This document shows positions 45,332 to 57,352 of a stretch of 64,000 nt of DNA, piece after piece. Numbering within the stretch: position 1 is the first letter of the stretch; each line of letters begins with the position of its first letter. The notes below the pieces were generated by a model, which did not search any database, was not told the DNA's origin, and saw nothing but the letters and a program-made list of their open reading frames with translations. A program made the translations under genes and the position numbers. The stretch comes from Chimonanthus salicifolius (taxonomy: Eukaryota > Streptophyta > Magnoliopsida > Laurales > Calycanthaceae), in assembly GCA_013350335.1 (NCBI GenBank), contig CM023539.1, forward strand, positions 23,057,043 through 23,121,042. The letters are read 5' to 3'.

Positions 45332-45841
45332 TTGATACGACAGCATCTACTTACTGCACAGAGTCGTCAGAAGAGCTACGCTGACAAGAGAAGGAGGTTC
45401 CTTGAATTTGAAGTGGGAGACTTAGTGTTCTTGAAAGTCTCACCACGAAAGGGACACATGAGATTTGGGAAGAAAGGGAAACTATCGCCTAGATTTATGG
45501 GACCGTTTCCAATCCAAAAGAGGGTGGGGGAGGTGGCTTATCAATTGGCACTTCCTCCACAGTTGTCATCTTTGCACGATGTATTCCACGTTTCTATGTT
45601 GAGGAAAGACAATCCTGATCCTTCGCACGTGCTGAATGTGCAAGATGTTGATGTGCAAGGCGACGGGACTTATGTTGAAAGGCCGGTCAGAGTGATCGGG
45701 AAAGAACAGAGGGCGTTACGGAATCGAGCCATTCAATTCGTCAAGGTGGTATGGGATCGACATGGTAATAAGGAAGCCACCTGGGAACTTGAATCAGAAA
45801 TGAGACCAGCTAATCCCGAGCTTTTTGTAAGAGTTGTTTGA
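45332..45841 (+). pseudogene. Tekay integrase C-terminus with chromodomain
   Basis: A 169-residue open frame. The integrase tail is RQKSYADKRRRFLEFEVGDLVFLKV, the GPY/F-type module SPRFMGPFPIQKRVGEVAY, and LSSLHDVFHVSMLRK. The chromodomain-like end is AIQFVKVVWDRHGNKEATWELESEM. In chromoviruses this domain is thought to steer integration to particular chromatin. The frame ends with TGA at 45841, 52 bp before the 3' LTR. Confidence 0.92.
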
Positions 45842-45875
45842 AGCCCTACTTCGCTCGTTTTTCGGGACGAAAATA

Positions 45876-45892
45876 TCAAAAGAGGGTAATAT
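45876..45892 (+). other. Polypurine tract
   Basis: Purine-rich CAAAAGAGGGTAATAT directly precedes the 3' LTR start TGTAACATCC, the expected plus-strand primer position. Confidence 0.8.
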
Positions 45893-48800
45893 TGTAACAT
45901 CCTGGATTTTCAATGCAATTATTATATGGGATATTATCTATTTTAATTATTAAATTTAAGATTTATAGATGGAATGGATGCTAGATGGATAAGAATTGGA
46001 GCAATGGCCCAAATTATGATCCAACGGATCATGGATAGAGTTGATTCTAATTAATTGGGTAAATGTAGTTAATTGGGTCAAATACCCAATTATGACCCAA
46101 TGGGTCAAGATGAATGGATGTTTAAGATAAATGGGTAAGGAATTGATTTAATAGGGTCATATACTCAACTAAGATCTAAGGCATGGGATCCACCTCATCA
46201 AGTGAGGTAGCAAGTGTATGAGGTGACATGGAGGTGGCATAGCCAAGAGGGACCCAAATCCACCTCATCAAGTGAGGTGGCGTGTGGTCTAAGGTAACTT
46301 GTAGGGCCAGCTACCATGGTTGGTCAACCATGGGTGAGTTCAAATATGGTGAGTGGAATTATATTGAATTAGGAATTAAAATCACTTGACTTAAATGGAA
46401 ATGAATTCAAGTGCTTGAGTTAGGGGAATGAGCTTCATTTAAGTGAAGTGAGTTGAATGGGAAGTGAGTCAAAATAAACAAGTGAGTCACATGGAAGTGG
46501 AAGGGACTTAGGTGAATCAAAAGGGGAGATGGAGGGTTTCCATCTCATGAAAACCCTAGACAAAACCGTTGGGAAGGGGGAGGGAAAGCCAAGTGTATGC
46601 CATGTGTCTCCTTGGTTAACCAAAGGACACATGGGAAAGACTAAAAAGTGATGAGGGTGGTTGGGAGGTTAAGGCAAGACACAAATGACTCACACCCAAA
46701 CCCTAAGGCCGATCCTCTCCTTGAGACAAAGAGAACTTAGAGTTTCATCTCATCCTCTCTCTCTCCCTCTCTCAAACTATACCACCATGGTCGATCCTTC
46801 CATTGAGACTTTCCTCTCATTTCCTTCCTCTCTCAATCAACATCTTTGGCCGAACCCTCCAGTAGGATCTTCTCATCTCAATCCCACTCCCTCTCTCATC
46901 ATACTTGGCCGAATTCTCAAGGTGGAACAAGAGGTTGCATTGCCTCTTCTCACCTCTCTCTCACACACATTTTCGGCTCTAGACTTAGAGAAACCGAAGA
47001 ACGAAGGAGGTAGAAGAAAGCACTAAGGAAGGAACAAAATCAGACCTAAAGAAACGGAGGAGTGGCACGAGAAGTATGTAATATTCAACAAGGGTTTATT
47101 TATTAAGAAAAAACTAAGGGAACCATGGTTTCGGATATGGAATGGCCGAAACCATGGGGTTCCATTTCTAGTTGAAAAGGTCGGCCAAATGGTTATAAGG
47201 CCATGGATTTGAAATCCATTCAAGGAATAGCAATGAGATGAACATGAAAGTAAGGTATTGTTCAAATCCAAAATATGGTTTTAGAGATTGAAAAATGGAC
47301 AAGACCCTAACCTTGTTGGTGGGTAAGATAGGTTGTACAAATGAAGTTGTGATGATAAGGATTATGTGTATAAATGATTTATGGATGACCTTATGTATGT
47401 TAAATATAAGGAATAAATTTCATAAAGAAAATACTCAAGATCAAGGTTCGGCTTCTTGCATGGCCGAACCATAATTTTTATGGGATCATATGAGGACTCC
47501 AAAAGAGATTGGATGAGCTTCGGCCATGTTGTATTGTCGAACCCCATCAAATGACCTAAACTTGTTATATGTAAATTTTTAAGAAAACCTATCCTCAAGA
47601 TGATATAAAATGGAAAGAAGATGAAAATGAAGAACCATGGGTTCGGCCATGTTGTATGGCCGAACCCCATGGATGATTTTTATGGATCTAGATATATTTT
47701 AAATGATTAACTATGGACTATCAAGTTAAGAAATAACAGGATGAAGAGGAGGAACCAAATGGCCGAACCCGATGGATAATTTTTATGGATCTAGGTATGT
47801 TTATATTAAATGATTAACTATGGATTATCAAGTTAAGAAATAAAAAGAAAAGAAATGATGGTGGACCTGCGGTATTTAAAATAAAACAAGGATTAAAGGA
47901 AGGGGGGTCAAAACCAAAAGAGTGAGGTTCGGCCATGTTGTATGGCCGAACCCCACTAATGAGTTTTGGTGGACACGAACACATCCTATGGCCGAACTTC
48001 ATTGGAGGACTTAACCGGTTTAAGGACTATGATTGTAAATGGAAATGAACATGGGATGATGTAGGGGATGATGTGAATCAAATGGATCACCAAATTGATT
48101 CATCTATATGTGCTAAATGTAATAAGGAAAGAAGATTCGCAAAGGGGTTTACAATTCGGCTTAGACCTGATCATTGAACGTGACCAGCACGAAAACAACA
48201 AGGATATTATCTTGGACGGTGGTAGGATTCGTACCTTGTTGAAACACTTGGACTTATGTATATGTGATGGTTTTTATTTCTATGTGTTATGATCTATTTT
48301 TGGTATCAAAGTGCTATGTTTTAAGAATCGGATTTCAATGCTATTATGCCTAATATGAAATAGCATGTTTGCACTTACATCTCATGCATGGCATGGGAGG
48401 GATCATATGAGGGAAGTCCACACTCCATTCGGATATCCGATAAACAAATGTTGGGAGGGATCCACACTGATTCCGATTGAGATATGGTATATGATGTTTG
48501 AAATGAAAGAGGAGTCCACGTTCCGTTCAGTGGGACCGATAAGGCATACGTGGGGAGTCATGACAATGAATACCTTGATGTGGCTTGTTCGTCAAGAGGA
48601 TTATCTATGTGTTGAGATATGATTGATGGGGTCGGAAATCATGACATATGACACCCATGGCAAGGCATTGACTTACCATGATTTTAATATTATGTATCTA
48701 TTTTGTTTTTATACTAATCCATGTGTTTGACCCTACTCGGAATACCTACTTGGCGCGTTGACTAACGCCCTACTTCTACCTTAGATGATGATACATGGAA

Positions 48801-49261
48801 TGGACGGAACGAAGACGCAAAGGGAGCCAAGCTTTGGAGCTTGTACAATTTAGATTTACTTTATTTAAGTTTTATTTTTGGACAATGTAATTTGAGTTAT
48901 TCGCATTTTGGGACTGTAATAATTTTGAACTATCTTGCTATGGTTTGTTTATAATTTTGGACATTTGAACTTAAGTTAATTATTTGTGATGGACTTCCTT
49001 GCTTAAAATAAAATGGATAGGGTTAGTAACTTTAATCTCATATTCATTCTGCATTACGTTTATTCCGCAAGTATAACATTAATGCGTGTGAACCGTTTTT
49101 GTGGACTAAGTCCACTCTCACATATGGTTGGCCAGTTAAGGGCTGGGCTTTGGAAGCTCAGACTTAGATCACGTCGTGGCGTCCCGATATCTCTCACTCT
49201 TTATTTAAAAAAAAAAATTAGACTTTGATTTTCGGCGAGTGAAAAAGGGTAGGGCGTTACA
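45893..49261 (+). mobile_element. Tekay 3' LTR
   Basis: 3369 bp, collinear with the 5' LTR. The hairpin array is at 47445-47960, with one hairpin reduced to its right arm near 47757. The donor-like GTATGT is at 47074 and the acceptor block ends at 48784. Confidence 0.95.
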
Positions 49262-51101
49262 TGAGTTCAATTGAGTTGAATTAACTTGAGTTGGGAAATG
49301 AGTTCAGATACACTAAGTTGAGTTGAGATGAGTTGAGATGGAAGATGGAAGGTTTCCATCTCAATGACTAAGAAGTCAATACACGTTGGAAGACAAAGAG
49401 GCATGACACCAAGGGTCTCATTGGTTACACCAAGGGACTCCTTGGTTAGATACAAACTTAATGAAGGGAAGTGAGAGGGACTAGGTTGGTATACAAAGAG
49501 ACACAGCCAAGGGGCTGCTCACACCCCTTGGCCGATTCTATCTTATTGAAACAAAGAGATCCTATCTTCTCTCTCTTTTCCACCAACATTTCGACACTTA
49601 GAGAAATTGGGGAGAGCAAAGGAAGGAGAAGGATTCAGGAGGAAAGACAGAGCAAAAGAAAGAAGGAGACGGGGAAGAGGTATGTCTTAAGTATGTGAAT
49701 AATGTAGAATTAAGATTAAATTTAAAGAAACCATAGGGTTGGCTATGATGTGGCCAAACCTATGGGTTCTGGATTGGGTTGGAACGGATGACTAAATCGT
49801 GTTTGAGCCATGGAATTGGTAATCCATTCCGGGAATGGATAAATATGGTAACAAACAACCAAAGGTTCGAATGCAAAACTATGTTGTAATAGTACAAAAT
49901 TGAATGAATTAGAGAAATGATCCTAGCCTTGACTAATGAGTAGAGTAAATCCATCTAGGAGTTACATGGATGATGTTAAATATGTTGGAATAATATTAGA
50001 AGGGAATTTCATGAAGAAAAGATGTACAAATATGCAAATAGAGAAGACTAACAAAACAGTCAGTCGAGATTCAGTCCACTGAACTGGAGTTGGCTGTAAC
50101 AGAAATCAGTTTCTGGGAGTTTCAGCTGACTGAATCTTGTGATTCAGTCGACTGAAAGTAAACGTATCAGATAAGCAATGTAATCTGATGTGTTTTAGCC
50201 AACTGAAGAAATACTTAACAAACACGTAACCAGGTTGACGATGATTCAGCCGACTGAATCCTTAATTCAGTCGATTGAATTCATAGTGGCTGAACACACA
50301 GTTTATCTGGTCCAAAGTCAGCCGACTGAATCTCTGATTCAGTCAACTGAAAGAGGATTGACCAGGGATACGAAGGTTTGACTCAGAGTCAGCCGACTGA
50401 ATCTGTGATTCAGTCGACTGAAAGGTAGCGAGTCAGGGATAAAAAGTTCCGAGTAGGATTTCAACTGACTAAATATTGTATTCAGTCGACTGAACGTTTG
50501 CAGTAAGGCAGAGAACAGTGACTTGACGTGTTTCAGTCGACTGAATCAGGATTCAGTCGACTGAAATGAAAACTTTAAATTTCAAATAATATTTCAGAGG
50601 TTTCAGTATATCTGGAAGGATGTAAGGGATGATGGGAATTGAATGGATAATCAAATTGACATGTGTATGATTGAATTCATTAAGGTAAAGAGTTTTCGCA
50701 AAATGGTTTGCGTTTTAGTTTCGACGTGAGCGTCGTACAAAATCTTCACAAAACAGCAAGGATATTACTGGGATTTGTAGGATTCCTACCTTATTGAAAT
50801 GCATAAGGATCTATATATGTATATGTTCTGGGTTTGATTTACAAACATGATGAATTATTTTGGTTAAATGAATGGAATATGTTTTATGAACTGTTTTTCA
50901 ATTATTTATGTATTTTGAAATAAAATGACAATTGTGCATCCATAATCTCATGCATGGCATGGGAGGGAGTATAAGGTAGGATTCCTACCTTATTGAAACG
51001 CATAAGTATCCATCGGTAATTCCGATTAACACACGTGGGTAGGTATAACAGTGACTTGTGGTGCTGTCACAAAACACTGCGAATGTAAATGGCCAAGGGA
51101 A
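49262..51101 (+). mobile_element. Outer Tekay-like LTR, right part (TTCAGTCGACTGAA family)
   Basis: Continuation of the LTR begun at 32892. It has the pyrimidine/purine leader (49500-49680), donor GAG|GTATGT at 49680, the dyad array at 50055-50570, then CATGCATGGCATGGGAGGG (50948). It is cut at 51101 by the next LTR; the part expected after GGCCAAGGGAA (compare 1385) is absent from this window. Confidence 0.85.
50055..50570 (+). repeat. TTCAGTCGACTGAA palindrome array
   Basis: More than ten copies of the perfect 14-bp palindrome TTCAGTCGACTGAA or near variants (GTCAGCCGACTGAATC and others), often in pairs 5-20 bp apart. Perfect copies lie for example at 50532-50545 and 50552-50565. The family member at 1-2153 has only a few copies. 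Confidence 0.92.
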
Positions 51102-53030
51102 TGTAACATCCTGGATTTTCAATGTAATAATATATTGGATTTTGTCGATTTTAATTGTTTAATTTGATGAATTTAAGATTTATGGATGAAATGGATTTTA
51201 AATGGGTAAGAATTGGGTCAATGGCCCAATATGATCCAATGGATCATGGATAGGGTTTGATTGTAATTAATTGGGTCAATTACCCAATTGGGACCCAATG
51301 GGCCAAAGTGAATGGATTTTGGAAAGTAAATGGGTAAAGGTTTAATTTAATTGGGTCATGTACCCACTTAAGACCCAAGGCTTGGGATCCACCTCATCAA
51401 ATGAGGTGGCATGTGTATGAGGTAGCATGTGAGTGACATGGCCAAGTGGGACCCAAATCCACTTCATCAAGTGAGGTGGCAAATGATTTAATGCACATAC
51501 ATGGTCGGCTAACCATGGTTGACTTGGTCAACCATGGGTGAGTTCAAAAGGGTTAAGTGAAGTGAGTTGAGTTAAGGAATTATTTAATTAAGGAATAAAT
51601 TCAAGTCTTGAGTTAAGAGCTGCATGTGTGAGTTCAAATCAAGATGAGTTGATGAGTGAGTTAAAATGAGTTGTGTTGAGTTGTTTGGGATGTGAGGAGA
51701 CTCTCAAGTGAGTCAAGGGTAGATGGAGAGTTTCATCTCCTTGGATGAAGCCCCAAGGCATGCACCAACGTTGGGAAGGGGAGGAGACCTTAGCCATGTG
51801 TCTCCTTGGTTAAACCATGGGACACATGGGAAAGACCAAACATTAAGGAGGGTAGTTGGGAGGATGGAGGGTTGAATTACTAAGAGGTATACTCCAACCC
51901 CCTTTTGCGGATCCTCTCCCTTTCAAACAAGAGAATTTCCTATCTCTCTTTCTCCCTCTCTCAACAACATACCTTGGCCGATCCTCTCTCCCTCTCTTTT
52001 GAGCAAGAGATTCTCATCTCCACTCCTATCTCTCTCTCTCCCTCTCTCAACATCCTTGGCCGAATTCTCAAGGTGGAACAAGAGATTGCATCGCCTCTTC
52101 CCAATCCCTCTCCCTCCCATTTTGGCTCTAGACTTCGAGGAAGAAGAAAGCACTAAGGAAGGAGAAGGGCTGAAGATCAAACCTAAAGAAACGAAGAAAG
52201 AAGGTAAGGTTTATGTTCATAGTATTAAATTTAAGAAAACTAAGGGAACCATGGTTTCGGCTATGGAATGGCCGGAACCATGGGGTCCATATTTGATTGA
52301 GATGTTTGGGCAGCCAACTGCTTATATGGGCCATGATCTGAAAAAAATACATCCAAAAAAATGGTTAAATGATTGAAGAAAAGAATGGATCCGAAACTAT
52401 GTGTAATACGAAGATTGGGAGAATAATGGACAAAACCCTAGTGTGGTTCGTGAGTAGGGCATACTCACTGATTTTAAAAATATATGGATGACATTATATA
52501 TGTTAATATGAGAAATGAATTTCACAAGGAAAGGTCAAGCCAAACATCAAATAAAATGAGGACTAATCACGGATGGCACTGTCTGCGGACGGGTATCAAC
52601 GTCCGCGGATGGGTTTTTAATCATTCGAGGGACGGGTTTTCGACCGTCCTCAAACGGATAATGAACTGGACATGGGTTTTCTGTGGACGGGTTGGATGGC
52701 TGTAGGATGGGTTTCTACTTCCGCGGACGGGTAACAAACATAATATGGTATTGTCTGCGGACGGGTGATATGTATGTAGGACGGGTTACACTCTTTGTGG
52801 GACGGGTGTCTACCGTCCGCAGGACGGGTTTCTATCATCCTCGGACGGGTATGGACCGTCCGCAGGACGGGTAATGGGTGTGGATTGTCAGCGGGTGGCC
52901 GATAGCGGGTAGCGAACAGCGGGTAGCGGACAACAGGTATCGGACCACGGCTGTGAGCTGTCTGCGGACGGGTTACAGTCTGTAGGACGGGTTTCTGCCG
53001 TCTGCGGACGGGTTTCTGTCTTCTGCAGGA
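51102..53030 (+). mobile_element. Tekay-like LTR, truncated, CCGTCCGCGGACGG family
   Basis: Starts with TGTAACATCCTGGATTTTCAAT at 51102. The leader with TTGGCCGA words and CT-rich blocks is at 51900-52140, donor AAG|GTAAGG at 52204, then a GC-rich dyad array to about 53025. It stops abruptly where SIRE-type gag-protease sequence starts, so acceptor and 3' end are missing. Confidence 0.82.
52570..53025 (+). repeat. CCGTCCGCGGACGGGT dyad array
   Basis: About 18 copies of GGACGGGT, many preceded by CCGTCCGC, CCGTCCTC or TCTGCGGACGGGT. The consensus core CCGTCCGCGGACGG is a perfect 14-bp palindrome. The block is CpG-rich within AT-rich flanks. Confidence 0.88.
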
Positions 53031-53443
53031 AGGTTGGACATATATGTTTTATCACCAGTCATGTGCCTTGAACAGCCACTATCAAGATACCATTTTGACT
53101 GGTTTTCAACCTTTAATGTTGTATATACAATTAGGCTTTTGTACTTGGGGACCCATTTCAATGTGGTTGTGTTGTTTAAATTTCTAGGGACAGATTCTTG
53201 AAGGTTATATCCGAATTTTCTGCTCATTTTTTCATTTAATGTTTTGTTCAATTTTTGAGCCAAATTTTCACGGTAATGATATTCTCTTTTTTTCTTTTTC
53301 ATATATTTGCACTTCAAATTTTTTCTGATTTGCTTTTTCCCACAAGTTTCTTTTTCTAAGTTTGCATTCAAATCTGAAGTGCCCCCTTTTAGCACAGTAA
53401 AAACAAGTGATATTTGATGGTCTAGAAGATTGACCTTTAACAA
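53030..53443 (-). pseudogene. SIRE-type protease start
   Basis: The frame contains the active site KWYLDSGCSRHMTGD and then MSNLP. From about 53030 it reads on by chance into the GC-rich array (AEDRNPSADGRNPS...), a fusion frame without meaning. Upstream the frame covers a degraded linker. Confidence 0.85.
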
Positions 53444-54110
53444 ATACAGTTTTTTTCACAATTTGTACATTGTCTTGGTTGTATCCAAGATCAGTCTTGT
53501 CCCCATAAGTTTTACCCGATTTTAGTAATCTTTCTAATTTATATTGTCCGTGGGTAAACTTATTTTCAAAATTGAGTTTATGATTATTAAAACTATTTAT
53601 TTTAGAATGAGCATTGATTATTTTTTCTGATAAAATACTTCTAATATCTTCCAGTTTTTTAATATCATTCTCATACTTTCTCAACTTATCTTGTAACTCA
53701 TTTTGAACTTGTTTTAATTTAACATTTTCTTCATTTGTAGTTTTTAGAGTTCTTACAAGATTTTCATTTATTCCTTTTTCTTCTTCTAACTGGCTTATAA
53801 AATTCACATTTTCAGATTTTCTTTTACTTAATTTCTTAGCCAGTTTTTGACTTTCCAAAAAAGGGAGTCAAAGGCCTCTTGAAGATCATCATCTTCATCA
53901 TTTTCTGACTCACTTTCTAAGTCACTTCCAACAATTGCTATAGAGGTTATCAACCCTTTTAGATCTTCAGATTTATCTTTAGTGGATTCATCGAAATCAC
54001 TTTCCGGTTCAGAGGTGTTTTCGTAAGTTCCTGTCAAAGCTTTCTTATTTCTTTTTAAAGGACATTCAATAGCAAAATGTCCTTGACCTCCACAATTATA
54101 ACATTTTTGT
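53268..54110 (-). pseudogene. SIRE-type gag, C-terminal coiled coil and zinc knuckles
   Basis: The first knuckle CYNCGGQGHFAIEC is readable near 54060-54110. An acidic stretch follows (53828-54037). The frame 53268-53858 has a long charged coiled-coil-like region (KLEDIRSILSEKI, NEELQDKL-like) and a second knuckle CFYCAKRGHFRFEC near 53370. Two knuckles separated by a coiled coil are typical of SIRE-type gag. Confidence 0.85.
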
Positions 54111-54321
54111 TCTTTGTCTTTGTCTCTTCTTTTTTTCTTTTAATGTATTAAATCTGTTAGTTTCTTTTATTATATTGAATCTGTTGGTATTTTTATCCCT
54201 TGGTTCACTTCTTTTAAAGTTTTTAAACTTATTTCTTTTATTAAAGTTTCTTAAGAATTTTTTATCTAACAAGGCAACATCATCTTCACTGTCAGATTCA
54301 GATTTTTCCTATTTAAGTTTC

Positions 54322-54850
54322 TCAATGTTTGATGATGACTTTAAAAGCAACAGACTTCTTTTTAGGTATTTCATCTTCAAAATGAAGTTCATAGGTTTGA
54401 AGGGATCTTACTAGGTCATCAATCTTCATGAATGATACATCTCTATACTCTTCAATAGCTACTACCTTAGGTTTAAATCTCTTGGGTAGATTTCTAAGTA
54501 CCTTGGTACAAACTTTAGATTCAGGAATTATTTCTCCTAAGGCCCATATAGAATTTACTATATCACTTAGCTTAGAGTAAAATTCCATAAACATCTCACT
54601 TTCATCCATTCGTATGTTATCAAATTTAGATTGGAAAATTTAGAGTTTAGACCTCTTAACAACAAAGTACCCTCATGTGTTCCTTCTAAGATGTCCCAAA
54701 CATCTTTAGCTGTTAAACAAGTCATGATGCGTTTAACCTCATCAGGTGAGACAGCACAGTTAATGGCGTTCAACGCCTTTCCATTTGCTATATATAACAT
54801 TTTTTCCATGTCTGTCCAAGTGAAATAGTCATTCAGTTTGGTACCAATAA
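54322..54850 (-). pseudogene. SIRE-type gag, N-terminal UBN2 region
   Basis: Frames 54567-54809 and 54322-54609 overlap with a shift. They show NGKALNAINCAVSPDEVKRIM, TAKDVWDILEGTHEGT, FYSKLSDIVNSI, LGEIIPESKVCTKVLRNLPKRFKPKV and LVRSLQTYEL, the conserved capsid helices of copia gag. The first about 60 residues (54850-55050) are readable only in pieces. Confidence 0.85.
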
Positions 54851-55107
54851 CTTGTGTACAGATTTTCCAGTTTCATCTCTAGTAGGTTTTTCTGTGATTT
54901 CCTCAATCGATGGTTCCTAACCTCTTACTATTGATTCCCAAACAGCTCCATCTAGTGATATAAAAAAGCTTTTCATTTTTACCTTCAAAGAAGCATAGTT
55001 GGAGCCATCAAAATAGGGAGGTTTAGAAACAAGGTAACTATCACCTTTGTGCATGATTCTGGTAAAAAGATCAACTCGGACGGTTAAGTCCAACTTAAAG
55101 TAACCGA

Positions 55108-55120
55108 GCTCTTGATACCA
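55108..55120 (-). other. Primer-binding site of SIRE-type element
   Basis: The minus strand reads TGGTATCAAGAGC two bases from the LTR end, the usual SIRE-type variant for tRNA-Met. Confidence 0.9.
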
Positions 55121-55122
55121 AT

Positions 55123-56590
55123 TGAAATTTCGTTACTAGACTAATGCATGACCTAGAGGGGGGTGAATAGGTTGGTTTTCAATTTTAATTCCCTTTTAAA
55201 ATTTTCTCAACCGATTTATACTTTAAATACATAAAATATTCAATCCATGCATTCAATCACATATAACACAAATATTTTATAATAGTTCTGTTTCAACAAA
55301 CCTACATCCACTGTCACACTTCCCAACTCTAGGGTTGTCCTAAATATACTATGTAAGGGTCTCACACGCCAATAGTACAACCTAGTTTTTTATAGAAGTT
55401 CAACCCAATTGGTCTAATCCTCTACACCTATTTTTTAGAGTGGTTCGAACACACTGTTCTAATCCACTTTACAATTTTTAAAATAAAACAAAGAAAACTT
55501 GCCTTGGGCTTTAACCGTTTTCCTTTAAGCTCTTTCTTCTTTACTGAACTTGTGTGCTCCTTTCCATCAAATCAGCATCATCAACGTATTTATTGGCACA
55601 ACAGTAGGACTTGGGTATGACTGGTTTTAGCCCTATATGAACACCTTATTCTTCATCAAGATTGGGGTTTCGATTACCCAAACATTCACTAAGGAGGATG
55701 ATGAAGAAGGTGTCTAGAGGGAAGGCCAACTGATCACACACTGTAATCTTGTTCCTGGTTTTCTCTGTGTATATACGGTCCCTCTAACAAAAGGGTTGCT
55801 GTTATTTTATAAGACAAATTAAGTTCTGCAGTAAGTCACGCCCGCGAGGCCTCCCCGCTTCCAATGAGGTCTCGCCAGCGGTAAGTCTAGAAGGACAACA
55901 CATATGTGCAGTTTAATCTATCAGACAGAATCCAGCAGATACCAGTCACCTCATATCCACCATGCATGATTTGCAATTCATTTATTTTAGCCATCAATCA
56001 AGGATTAGATGGAAGATTGCAAGATGGTTTACAACTCATGAAGGAGCCTTCCATATTTGTCATGGACAGCTCCCTCAGGGTATTCAAATTCAAATTTAAG
56101 TGAGGTGGCAGCATCTCACCATGTGGATAAATTTATTTACCATAATAAGCTTTCAATCAATTTACCATAATTACCCATCTCACCATATGGATAAATTTAT
56201 TTACCATAATAAGGTTCCAATCAATTTACCATAATTACCTCTCAATTAAACAGACACAGATTTTAACTTTCTAAATCTGTAAGAGACTGAGTCAGCTCGA
56301 CACAAGATCAGCTAGACTCAGCTCAGCTCAGCATAACTGGCTGCGAGGCCTCGGCAAATTGCATGAGGCCTGGGCAGGCTGAAAGTCACTTATTCACTTT
56401 ATTTTCCAATTGACTTATAAGGTATTCGACTTAGCCTAAGGTCTTATACGGTTCACTTACCTATGTGCCAATACTGTATTTGGTGTAGACGCTTCAACTT
56501 CATAATAGATCTTCTTATTCATCCAAGACAAGTCCAACTGAGTCACGTAATTGACAATAAAGGTGACTCGGATGAACCGATGCACTTACA
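55123..56590 (-). mobile_element. SIRE-type 5' LTR
   Basis: A 1468-bp LTR from TGAAATTTCGTTACTAG (55123) to TGCACTTACA (56590), the reverse complement of the layout at 15601-17193. It includes the GGGGGGTGAATAGG block near the primer-binding site and CGAGGCCTCG-type words near 55850-55880 and 56340-56375. Confidence 0.92.
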
Positions 56591-57229
56591 TACCTATGTT
56601 GATAATGGTTGTGGTGGATCAACCTAACCATGTGTATAATAACTTTCATGATTTGAAGAGAACTTGATGAAGGGTTAGAGTAAGTGATATGGATGCGTTA
56701 ATGTCAAGTATCTTAGAACCCAAGGGGGTTAACTTGTGATACAATGGGGATGGACTAGCATGATTGAGAATGCATGGAATCCAATGTAAATGCTAAGAAA
56801 ACCTGTTTGATTTCCGCAAAGTAAAAGTATGACCACTCCACAATGTCAACACAAATGTGAAAATAATGAACTACAACTGATTTGATCCACTATGTGGTAT
56901 GTAGGCAACTAAGAGTATTGTGTGTCAGCTTGATCAAAAGATGCATTGTGTCACATCCATTTATATTAAGGATGATGTAAGATGTTGAGCTTATGTGAAT
57001 GGTAGAAAGGGATTTGTGGGATATACCTTCCCTAATATAGACCTTAATGCTAGATGTTCAATCACTCAATGGCAGCCCAAAGTGGTTATGATGTCTTGTG
57101 AGTCTCGATATGATGAGACAAATATGTCTGTTACATGAGTAGAGCCCAGAATGGCTACAAAACTATTGAAATTCTTAAAATGGACAGATGATGACTTTGG
57201 CACTGAGATGTATGTAACTACGTCACTTA

Positions 57230-57352
57230 ATTATATTGAGATGTGGTATGGGTACGTCCCTCACGTGATGATTATATTGAAACGTGGTACAGGTACGTCC
57301 CTCACGTGATGATTATATTGAGACATGGTATGGGTATATCCCTCGCGTGATA
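57230..57352 (+). repeat. 41-bp tandem repeat, 3 copies
   Basis: ATTATATTGA starts at 57230, 57271 and 57312, each followed by GGTACGTCCCTCACGTGATG or a variant. A diverged single copy lies near 57551. Confidence 0.88.

Larger units (their letters stand above)
33365..49261 (+). mobile_element. Complete Tekay/Del-type Ty3/gypsy element with nested solo LTR
   Basis: A 15.9-kb insertion flanked by a perfect target duplication TGAGT (33360-33364 and 49262-49266). It has LTRs of 3384 and 3369 bp, a tRNA-Met primer-binding site, gag, protease, RT, RNase H, integrase with a C-terminal chromodomain, and a polypurine tract. Without the solo LTR at 40337-44558 it is about 11.7 kb. The chromodomain and the GPFPIQKRVGEVAYQLALP integrase tail place it in the chromovirus Tekay/Del group. 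Many stops, several frameshifts and a small deletion in RT make it inactive. The LTRs are still highly alike but differ by small indels (for example a missing hairpin arm near 47755). Confidence 0.95.
53030..56590 (-). mobile_element. SIRE-type copia element, 5' half
   Basis: On the minus strand: LTR (56590-55123), primer-binding site, gag, and the beginning of protease, cut at about 53030. The LTR is the same family as 15601-17193 and 63682-64000, so this fragment identifies the coding content of that family. RT, integrase and the 3' LTR are absent. Confidence 0.88.

Noticed and set aside
33365..49261. A novel host multi-gene system among the plus-strand frames
   Set aside because: Every frame with similarity maps to gag, protease, RT, RNase H or integrase of one retrotransposon.
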